Assembly (NCBI GenBank): GCA_021828345.1
Contig: JAJZJI010000078.1
Span: forward strand, 1 to 5,958
Source: Microcaldota archaeon
GTDB lineage: Archaea > Micrarchaeota > Micrarchaeia > Micrarchaeales > Micrarchaeaceae
DNA length: 5,958 nt
Reading direction: 5' to 3'
Below are positions 1 through 5,027 of the stretch, piece after piece. The position numbers were made by a program, and so were the translations under genes. The notes under the pieces are model-generated. The model had not been told where the DNA came from. It did no database searches and was given only the letters and a program-made list of their open reading frames with translations. The stretch's first letter is position 1. Every line of letters starts with the position of its first letter.

Positions 1-1
1 T

Positions 2-406
2 AAATTAGAACTGCCAGAATTAAGTGATAACGCTATAAATAAATTAAAAAAGGTAATGCCACCAATAGTCAATGTTAGACTACCTCTAGATATGGCTGGT
101 GATGCGGATGATAAAAGGTTCAGTGCGGCATTAGATGTTATGATGAATGAGGACAACATCGATGCCATAATGGTAATTGCACTGTTTCAGACTCCAGGAG
201 CTGATTCGCGTGTTGCAGCAACGCTCATACATTATGGGACTATGATGAAAAAACCACTAGTAGTTGTAAGCCCAGGAGGCAGCTACACACAAGCGCACAA
301 AAATATGATGGAGAGTTCTGGCATCCCTGTTTATTCATCTCCAGAGGATGCTGCAAGAGCGCTTGCGGTTTTGCATAAATATACAGAATTTAAAGTGAAT
401 CAATGA
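2..406 (+). CDS. ADP-forming acyl-CoA (acetyl-CoA) synthetase, alpha-type C-terminal part (5' partial)
   Basis: This is the 3' end of a gene that begins left of the window; the frame is open from base 2, so the ATG at 56 is internal and not the start. The family converts acyl-CoA, ADP and phosphate to the free acid, CoA and ATP in the cytoplasm, recovering ATP from amino-acid or pyruvate breakdown. What is visible is the C-terminal succinyl-CoA-ligase-like part: an LELPELS stretch at the edge, then MPPIVNVRLPLDMAGDA (family form LPP-x(4)-NP-DxTGDA), the QTPGAD turn, KKPLVVVSPGG, and the closing GIPVYSSPEDAARAL helix. The N-terminal CoA-binding domain and the catalytic histidine lie outside the window. 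The protein stops without entering an ATP-grasp domain, which fits a separate alpha subunit or a beta-alpha fusion. Its stop overlaps the next start (ATGA, 403-406), so the two genes are probably co-transcribed and translationally coupled. The family is clear; the acyl substrate is not. Confidence 0.87.
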   Translation, partial: KLELPELSDNAINKLKKVMPPIVNVRLPLDMAGDADDKRFSAALDVMMNEDNIDAIMVIALFQTPGADSRVAATLIHYGTMMKKPLVVVSPGGSYTQAHKNMMESSGIPVYSSPEDAARALAVLHKYTEFKVNQ

Positions 407-1707
407 AAAATATTGATAACATAATAAAAAATGATAAAAAATATTTTTTATCTACCACACGTGGGGACTATAAATTTGTTGCAGATTTTGGAGAAAATGA
501 ATTTGTCTTTGATGTAAATGGAAAAAAATTAATAGATTTTTCCAGTTTCATATCTGTTTATAATTTGGGTGTAAATGGTAATTACCAGATACGAAAAGGC
601 ATAAAAGACCAGGTAGATAAGTTAATGCATGCCGCATTTACTGATTATTATGCTGAATTGCCAATAGAATTTGCGGCAAAGTTGCTTGAATTTATGCCAA
701 AAAGCCATGGACGTATGTTTTTGTCAAATTCTGGTACGGAAGCTAATGAAGCAGCAATAAAATTTTCCAAAATATTTACAAAACGCCAGTATACTATCGC
801 ATTTTATAATGGATTTCACGGAAGAACACATGGATCATTATCATTAACATCATCGAGATATATACACAGACAGCATTTTGGTCCTTTCCCAAATGTAGTA
901 CATGTACCATTTGCGTACTGCTATAGATGCCCGTTTAATCTTGAATATCCGGGATGCGGGCTTGCATGTGTAGATCATATAAGAAAATATCCTCTATCAA
1001 AGGAAGTGCCGCCTAAAGAGGTAGCTTCTATATTCTTTGAGCCAATACAAGGTGAAGGGGGATATATTGTACCGCCTAAAGATTATTTTAAGGAGTTAAA
1101 GAGCGTTGCCGATGATATAGGAGCGCTCATAGTATCTGATGAAATACAAGCAGGATTTATGCGTACAGGAAAATTCCTCGCATTAGATAATTTTGGAATT
1201 GATGCTGATATATACTCAATGGCAAAAGCAGTTGGGGGAGGCTTACCTTTAGGTGTTACTGTAGTTAAAAAATCACTTGGGGATATACCAAGTGGAGCAC
1301 ATGCAAGCACATTTGGCGGCAACCTTTTATCTGTAAGGGCGGGAATAGAATCATTAAATTATGTGAAAAAAAATAAAAGAGCATTAGTTAGTGGTATAAA
1401 GAAAAAAGGAAATTATGTAATGAAAAGACTTAACGAAATGAAAGAAGTTTATAGCATTGTTGGAGATGTGCGCGGCATAGGACTTATGATAGGAGTTGAA
1501 CTAGTAGTAGATAGAAAAACAAAAGAACCAGCTACCAAACAAAGAAATATGATAATAAAAGAGGCATTTAATAGAGGTCTTCTGCTTTTACCTGCTGGCG
1601 AATCCACAATAAGAATAATACCACCATTAACCATTCATGATAAATCATTAGAACATGGGATGAATATCATTGAAGAACTAATATCAAAGCATTCCGCCAA
1701 AAATTAA
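403..1707 (+). CDS. Class III PLP-dependent aminotransferase (GABA/ornithine/acetylornithine aminotransferase family)
   Basis: A 434-residue cytosolic fold-type I enzyme of normal length for the family. Visible landmarks in order: the phosphate-binding NSGTEANEAA (109-118), FHGRTHG (138-144) whose aromatic residue stacks on PLP, EPIQGEGG (213-220), SDEIQAG (245-251) with D246 for the pyridine nitrogen, SMAKAVGGGLPLG (272-284) with K275 as Schiff-base lysine, STFGG (302-306), and R404 in TIRIIPPL, where the substrate carboxylate is bound. A cysteine-rich insert, C173-x2-C176-x8-C185-x3-C189, follows the first half. Similar archaeal proteins are annotated as 4-aminobutyrate or ornithine aminotransferases, and some Pyrococcus relatives are amino-acid racemases, so the substrate cannot be fixed from sequence. 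The convergent proline dehydrogenase makes ornithine an attractive guess, because both would yield pyrroline-5-carboxylate. The start overlaps the upstream stop (ATGA). The stop shares a TTAA with the stop of the convergent gene. Confidence 0.93.
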   Translation: MKNIDNIIKNDKKYFLSTTRGDYKFVADFGENEFVFDVNGKKLIDFSSFISVYNLGVNGNYQIRKGIKDQVDKLMHAAFTDYYAELPIEFAAKLLEFMPKSHGRMFLSNSGTEANEAAIKFSKIFTKRQYTIAFYNGFHGRTHGSLSLTSSRYIHRQHFGPFPNVVHVPFAYCYRCPFNLEYPGCGLACVDHIRKYPLSKEVPPKEVASIFFEPIQGEGGYIVPPKDYFKELKSVADDIGALIVSDEIQAGFMRTGKFLALDNFGIDADIYSMAKAVGGGLPLGVTVVKKSLGDIPSGAHASTFGGNLLSVRAGIESLNYVKKNKRALVSGIKKKGNYVMKRLNEMKEVYSIVGDVRGIGLMIGVELVVDRKTKEPATKQRNMIIKEAFNRGLLLLPAGESTIRIIPPLTIHDKSLEHGMNIIEELISKHSAKN

Positions 1708-2561
1708 TTGATATTCTGTCTGCTTAATAATGATCTTAGGACAAGTTTTAGATTACTTGCTTCCCTTAATCTTCTATATGAATACTTAAACCATTGTGTC
1801 CCATATGGCACATATATTATCATTTTATGCCCTGAATCTGCAAGCTTTACTGCCTCCCTATTTCTTATACCATTTAACATTGCGTACATAACATCCCTTT
1901 TATATTTTTTATTGAGTGATTCGGACAACTCGATCATATTCAAATCATGCGTTGCCAACAAAAAATGTTTGGAGTTCTTAAAAAGATACAACATTATATT
2001 AGCATAATTTTCAGTTACCTTCTCCCTACTATCGAACGCAATGTTTTTAGATTCTTTATATGCACCCTTTACAAGCCGAATATATCCATTATTTTTTACT
2101 ATATTTTTTACATCATTCATACTACGCTTAAGATATGATTGTATACATATGCCCGTATTTTTTGATGATATTTTTAGTAGGTACAGATCTATTGTTTGAT
2201 TTACATATTGATGCTCTTCCATATCTAGCCATACCATTATCCCATATTTTTTTGCACTTTCCACTATTTTAGAATAATTTTTGTAAAGCTCAGATTTGCT
2301 ATATAAAAGACCTATTTGAGTCGGTTTAATTGATATTGATGAATTTGTATTACTTTTACCTATCTTTTTTATCAGTTTTAAATATTCATCTACATTACTT
2401 TTTATATCGCTTTTATTTGAATAGTTTTCCCCTAAAAAATTTATCATTGATAATATATGTCTTTTTTTTAACTTAAACGATACATTTATTGCATCGCTAT
2501 ACAAAGGGCCCGCTATCCACCTACTTGCAAATATACGTTCAATTAAATAATTAAATTTCAT
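1704..2561 (-). CDS. Proline dehydrogenase (monofunctional PRODH, FAD-dependent)
   Basis: A 285-residue protein, close to the roughly 300 residues usual for monofunctional PRODH. It oxidises L-proline to pyrroline-5-carboxylate on an FAD in a TIM-like barrel and passes electrons to the respiratory chain. Motifs run in the expected order: AGPLYSDAI near the N-terminus, SIKPTQIGL (77-85, K79), WLDMEEHQYVNQTIDLYL (111-128, D113), TGICIQSYLKRS (136-147), IRLVKGAY (161-168), LLATHDLNMI (201-210), YAMLNGIRN (226-234), and the signature IYVPYG...KYSYRRLREA (249-268). The Y260-x2-R263-R264 arrangement matches the proline-carboxylate-binding Tyr/Arg-Arg of PutA. No P5C dehydrogenase domain follows, and none is encoded nearby. 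The ATG at 2561 is preceded by an in-frame stop at 2598-2600 with no better start between. A weak TATA-like TTATTAAT lies about 25-30 bases upstream, so the message may be nearly leaderless. Its stop overlaps that of the convergent aminotransferase. Asn, Lys and Ile are noticeably abundant. Confidence 0.92.
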   Translation of the reverse strand: MKFNYLIERIFASRWIAGPLYSDAINVSFKLKKRHILSMINFLGENYSNKSDIKSNVDEYLKLIKKIGKSNTNSSISIKPTQIGLLYSKSELYKNYSKIVESAKKYGIMVWLDMEEHQYVNQTIDLYLLKISSKNTGICIQSYLKRSMNDVKNIVKNNGYIRLVKGAYKESKNIAFDSREKVTENYANIMLYLFKNSKHFLLATHDLNMIELSESLNKKYKRDVMYAMLNGIRNREAVKLADSGHKMIIYVPYGTQWFKYSYRRLREASNLKLVLRSLLSRQNIN

Positions 2562-2599
2562 TAAGTATAAAGAAACTTCAAAGATTAATAAGCTTATTC

Positions 2600-2612
2600 A
2601 AAAAAAGAAAAG
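2600..2612 (-). terminator. T-rich tract after the flavoprotein gene
   Basis: On the minus strand, CTTTTCTTTTTTT lies about 10 bases past the stop of the FMN reductase-like gene, the arrangement expected of an archaeal oligo-T terminator. A perfect 12-base palindrome (AATAAGCTTATT, 2587-2598) follows it, but lies downstream of the T-run, so this is not a bacterial hairpin-plus-T terminator. The tract probably separates this transcript from the proline dehydrogenase gene that starts at 2561. Confidence 0.5.
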
Positions 2613-2622
2613 ATAAAGAGTT

Positions 2623-3177
2623 TTACCTCTTTATTCTATTTGTCCATGCAAAAAGCGCTCCTAACATACTATCAATCAAATCAAGCGTCTGCTTATCCAC
2701 TACCTTGCCATCCTTTACCTTTTCATGTATGTGTGAAATTATTACTTCTGGTCTATTTATTATATGTGCATTTAGCAATGGGAATATCTGCTTTAAATGG
2801 TTTTGTGCGCGATACCCACCTAGAGGGCCTGGTGATGAACTAACAATTGCTATAGGTTTTTCCTCAAATGAGTTATTTCCATAAGGTCTTGTCGCCCAAT
2901 CTATTGCATTCTTTAAATATCCAGGTATGGAATAATTATACTCAGGAGTTACTACTATAAGAGCATCAGATTCCTCTATATTTTTCTTAAATTTCTTAAC
3001 ACTCTCAGGTGCGTTCTGCTCATTATCCTGATTAAATATAGGGATATCTAATATATTGTACTCGTTTATCTTCATATCGCTATTTGATCTGTTAACTATT
3101 GTGTCTGATATAGCCTTTGTAAAAGAATCTTTCCTAAAACTATATCCAAACAATAGAATCTTTATTTGCTTAGCCAT
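2623..3177 (-). CDS. NAD(P)H-dependent FMN reductase-like flavoprotein
   Basis: A 184-residue flavodoxin-fold protein of the FMN_red family (bacterial NAD(P)H:FMN/quinone/azo reductases and chromate reductase ChrR are relatives). Visible features: a beta strand leading into the FMN-phosphate loop G11-YSFRKDS18 (family GSxRxxS), VVTPEYNYSIPGYLKNAIDW (75-94) forming the second flavin contact and dimer face, and SSSPGPLGGYRAQNHL (113-128) for the third. The length and motif order are complete, and no signal peptide or membrane segment is seen. These enzymes reduce free flavins, quinones or xenobiotics using NAD(P)H; the physiological substrate here is unknown. It follows the 45-residue gene by only 8 bases and must share its transcript, which starts in the region divergent from a PadR regulator. 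PadR proteins often control stress or drug-responsive neighbours, so induction by a reactive compound or redox stress is a reasonable inference. Confidence 0.9.
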   Translation of the reverse strand: MAKQIKILLFGYSFRKDSFTKAISDTIVNRSNSDMKINEYNILDIPIFNQDNEQNAPESVKKFKKNIEESDALIVVTPEYNYSIPGYLKNAIDWATRPYGNNSFEEKPIAIVSSSPGPLGGYRAQNHLKQIFPLLNAHIINRPEVIISHIHEKVKDGKVVDKQTLDLIDSMLGALFAWTNRIKR

Positions 3178-3185
3178 TTTAACAC

Positions 3186-3323
3186 TTAATTATTCTTTAT
3201 TTGTTCTATGCGCTCTGATACGCCCTTTGCCTCTTTTTCTAAATAGTCCTTGTACTCCTGCAACATCTCTATTTTTTCCTCTTTTGTCAAAAATTTTCTC
3301 ATTTCTACAAATTCACAATTCAT
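3186..3323 (-). CDS. Small 45-residue helical protein, function unknown
   Basis: A complete reading frame, ATG at 3321-3323 to TAA at 3186-3188, encoding 45 residues. It begins MNCEFVEMRKFLTKEEKIEM and continues as one charged, probably helical stretch (LQEYKDYLEKEAKG, then a VSERIEQIKNN end). Reasons to believe it: an archaeal-looking AGGGTG ribosome site 5 bases before the ATG, an 8-base gap to the flavoprotein gene downstream, an otherwise unexplained 146-base space, and a composition (amphipathic Glu/Lys heptads, no low-complexity tract) unlike random AT-rich DNA. From memory, short archaeal proteins with an FLT-x-EEK-x-E-L-x-EY-x-x-x-LE-x-E-x-KG-V-x-ERI pattern are widespread and annotated as hypothetical. 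The N-terminal MR-x-FL after a cysteine (C3) recalls the CDMRGFL start of the divergent PadR protein. It could be a partner or modulator of that regulator or of the flavoprotein; neither role is shown. Confidence 0.8.
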   Translation of the reverse strand: MNCEFVEMRKFLTKEEKIEMLQEYKDYLEKEAKGVSERIEQIKNN

Positions 3324-3328
3324 ATTTA

Positions 3329-3334
3329 CACCCT
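3329..3334 (-). promoter_or_regulatory. Ribosome binding site of the 45-residue gene
   Basis: The minus strand reads AGGGTG, then five bases, then ATG. GGTG is the core complementary to the archaeal 16S 3' end. This supports the ATG at 3323 as a real start. The site directly abuts the inverted repeat at 3334-3348. Confidence 0.6.
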
Positions 3335-3348
3335 GTCCGTATAGGACA
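3334..3348. promoter_or_regulatory. Inverted repeat, candidate operator
   Basis: TGTCC-GTATA-GGACA is a perfect 5-base inverted repeat around a 5-base spacer, and one of the few GC-containing elements in an AT-rich divergent promoter region. It lies between the start of the 45-residue gene and the TATA-like element at 3372-3383, where a bound dimer would block leftward transcription. Its outer TGT...ACA halves suit a dimeric winged-helix protein such as the adjacent PadR. In the leftward transcript the same bases could instead form a short hairpin just before the ribosome site. Assignment to PadR is inferred. Confidence 0.45.
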
Positions 3349-3371
3349 TACTATATATTAGCATACAATAA

Positions 3372-3383
3372 ATATTTAAATAT
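3372..3383. promoter_or_regulatory. Symmetric TATA-like element of the divergent promoters
   Basis: ATATTTAAATAT is a perfect 12-base palindrome containing TTTAAATA on both strands, a good match to archaeal TATA boxes. With start sites about 25-27 bases away, it would give a leader of roughly 14 bases for the PadR gene on the right and roughly 28 bases for the 45-residue gene on the left. The surrounding DNA is so AT-rich that other TATA-like sequences, including the CTATATATTA copies at 3351-3360 and 3394-3403, are also possible. Confidence 0.4.
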
Positions 3384-3417
3384 ATATGATGACCTATATA
3401 TTAAATAGATGTGATAA

Positions 3418-3723
3418 ATGATGGAAAGGCATATGTGTGACATGCGAGGATTTTTGAGCTTCCAAATATTGTGGATTTTATCAAAAAATAGTATGTGTGG
3501 TGATGGTATTGCAAAAGAACTTGAAACTAGAAGAGGAGACAAACCAAAGGCTGGAACCATATATCCAGCATTGAAAGAGCTTAGGATAAATAAACTTATT
3601 TCAGGTAAAAAAAATGGACGTGAGATTATTTATACAATAACACCAAAAGGAATGTCTGAATTAAAAAAAGCAAAGGTATACTTTTTTAGGAGCTTTGGTG
3701 ATATATTAAAAGAGACATTTTAA
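3418..3723 (+). CDS. PadR-family winged-helix transcriptional regulator
   Basis: A 101-residue protein of the compact PadR type. Visible features: an N-terminal CDMRGFLSFQILWILSKNSM stretch (7-26, first helix), GDGIAKELETRRG (28-40), the recognition segment KAGTIYPALKEL (44-55) typical of PadR, and the wing SGKKNGREIIYTITPKG (62-78), followed by a C-terminal helix for dimerisation. Cysteines at 7 and 27 could allow redox or metal sensing, which is speculation. Two adjacent ATGs (3418 and 3421) compete for the start. GTGAT at 3411-3415, complementary to the archaeal 16S 3' end, sits 2 bases before the first and 5 before the second, so translation may begin at 3421 and yield 100 residues. The gene is divergent from the flavoprotein operon and only 18 bases upstream of mtnP, so it probably represses the divergent operon and itself, and may be co-transcribed with mtnP. 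Confidence 0.9.
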   Translation: MMERHMCDMRGFLSFQILWILSKNSMCGDGIAKELETRRGDKPKAGTIYPALKELRINKLISGKKNGREIIYTITPKGMSELKKAKVYFFRSFGDILKETF

Positions 3724-3741
3724 CTAATAATTAGGGATAGA

Positions 3742-4542
3742 ATGGAGAAAAATAATGATATAATAGATTTTGGTATAATAGGGGGCACAGGCGTTTATGA
3801 TTCTTCTATGATGAAAAATGTACATGAAATTAATATAGAAACGCCTTTTGGTCATCCATCAGATAAGATAGTAGTTGGGAGTTATTTAAATAAATCAATA
3901 GCATTTTTACCGCGGCATGGCAAATCGCACCAATATCCACCACATAAAGTCCCATATAAAGCAAATATATGGGCGTTTAAAAAACTTGGAGTGCAGAGAA
4001 TAATAGCACCATCAGCTGTTGGTAGCCTAAATGAGAAATTAAGTTTAGGTAGTATAGTTTTGCCAGACCAATTTATAGATTTAAGCAAAAATAGAGATTA
4101 TACATTTTATGATGATCAGGCAGTACATGTTTCAATGGCAGAGCCATATTGCAATGATCTAAGATCTAACGCTATAAAAACAGCTAAAAATTTGGGAATT
4201 GAAATTAAAGATAGTGGAACATATGTATCTATAGAAGGGCCACGATTCTCTACTAGAGCGGAATCATTATTCTACAAAGAAGTTATGAAAGGGGATATTA
4301 TAGGAATGACTGCAATTCCAGAAGTGATATTAGCAAGAGAAATGGAGATTTGTTATATGACACTTGCAACAGTTACAGATTATGATGCATGGCAGACAAA
4401 ACACGTATCCGCTGATATGGTTTCAAGTACTATGAAAAAAAGCATCGAAAAAACCAAAACATTTATATTAAAGGTTATAGAGAATACTCCAAAAGAAAGA
4501 GAATGCAAATGTATGCATTCATTAGAAAATGCCAAACTGTAA
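3742..4542 (+). CDS. mtnP: S-methyl-5'-thioadenosine phosphorylase (MTAP)
   Basis: A 266-residue enzyme of the PNP/MTAP family. It cleaves 5'-methylthioadenosine with phosphate to adenine and 5-methylthioribose-1-phosphate, the first step of methionine salvage and the disposal route for the polyamine-synthesis by-product. Visible motifs: GIIGGTGVYD (11-20) with the phosphate-binding Thr, LPRHGKSHQYPPHKVPYKANIWA (56-78) with R58-H59, SAVGSL (91-96), YVSIEGPRFSTRAES (161-175), IIGMTAIPEVILAREMEICY (186-205), and VTDYDAW (211-217). D213 and D215 correspond to the aspartates that select 6-aminopurines in MTAPs, where inosine/guanosine phosphorylases have Asn. The tail ECKCMHS (C255-K-C257), with C137 and C204, parallels cysteines that form disulfides in Sulfolobus MTAP II. 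It follows the PadR gene by 18 bases, and its stop overlaps a start of the next gene. Its product is the substrate of MtnA, encoded convergently just beyond. Confidence 0.93.
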   Translation: MEKNNDIIDFGIIGGTGVYDSSMMKNVHEINIETPFGHPSDKIVVGSYLNKSIAFLPRHGKSHQYPPHKVPYKANIWAFKKLGVQRIIAPSAVGSLNEKLSLGSIVLPDQFIDLSKNRDYTFYDDQAVHVSMAEPYCNDLRSNAIKTAKNLGIEIKDSGTYVSIEGPRFSTRAESLFYKEVMKGDIIGMTAIPEVILAREMEICYMTLATVTDYDAWQTKHVSADMVSSTMKKSIEKTKTFILKVIENTPKERECKCMHSLENAKL

Positions 4543-5027
4543 TGGATGATATTTTGAGCGACGCCATAACCCCTGATGTTTTTATTTCTACAGAAGATGC
4601 AATATATGATGCTTTTTCATCAACATTAAGTGCCATAAATTCATTATCATCAAAACTATTAATGAAAGAACTAAGGCGACTTTTGGATAATAAAAAAATA
4701 CATGAAAATATCAATAATGGAATAGCAAAATATATTTATACTGCAGGTTTTCTCAGTATTGTGGGTAAGGAGATTACTCGCGAAAATATGTATTTTTTTA
4801 TGAGCCTTCTAGGGATAACACCAGATTACAAATACATTGATATGATATTAGATATGAATATAGAGAGCCATTTGGTTTATATCTATGTATACTATTTTCT
4901 AATTGCAAGTGGAAAGGATGTTACTGTAGATAATATGATTAATATACTTGAGGGGCTGGGGTTAAAACCAAATAGATTGCGTATGGCATTCGTAATTAAA
5001 TTTATACAAAAAGAAACACTAGAATAA
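4542..5027 (+). CDS. Unknown protein with two ribosomal P1/L12 N-terminal-like repeats
   Basis: A 161-residue reading from the ATG at 4542-4544, which overlaps the mtnP stop as TAATG; earlier in-frame ATGs at 4503 and 4509 would add up to 13 residues inside mtnP and cannot be excluded. The first 60 or so residues are probably helical and unrecognised. Two repeats follow: KYIYTAGFLSIVGKEITREN... (about 64-105) and VYIYVYYFLIASGKDVTVDN... (about 112-155). Both show the pattern YIY-x(3-5)-L-x(2-3)-GK-[ED]-[IV]-T-x-[ED]-N followed by a leucine-rich helix and G-[IL]-x-P. This matches, from memory, the N-terminal dimerisation domain of archaeal P1/L12 (MEYIYAALLLHSAGKEIT...). The P1 hinge and charged C-terminal tail, which recruits translational GTPases, are absent, so this is not the stalk protein itself. 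Two tandem copies could fold as an intramolecular pseudo-dimer. Its place between mtnP and mtnA suggests a link to them, but no function is evident. Confidence 0.75.
   Translation: MDDILSDAITPDVFISTEDAIYDAFSSTLSAINSLSSKLLMKELRRLLDNKKIHENINNGIAKYIYTAGFLSIVGKEITRENMYFFMSLLGITPDYKYIDMILDMNIESHLVYIYVYYFLIASGKDVTVDNMINILEGLGLKPNRLRMAFVIKFIQKETLE

Noticed and set aside
56..58. ATG as the start of the first gene
   Set aside because: The frame is open to the left edge and those codons (LELPELS...) match the family, so the gene is truncated by the window.
1708..2138. Two rightward open frames
   Set aside because: They lie antisense to the proline dehydrogenase, whose motifs are complete; their hydrophobic translations are typical shadows of an AT-rich gene.
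2587..2598. AATAAGCTTATT palindrome as a hairpin terminator
   Set aside because: For the leftward transcript the T-tract comes before the palindrome, the wrong order for a hairpin terminator, and a stem with no loop bases would be unstable. It may be chance in AT-rich DNA.
3056..3361. Rightward open frame of about 100 codons
   Set aside because: It is antisense to the flavoprotein and the 45-residue gene, and its composition is shadow-like.
3351..3560. Leftward open frame of 69 codons
   Set aside because: It crosses the divergent promoter and runs antisense to the PadR gene, with no recognisable motif.
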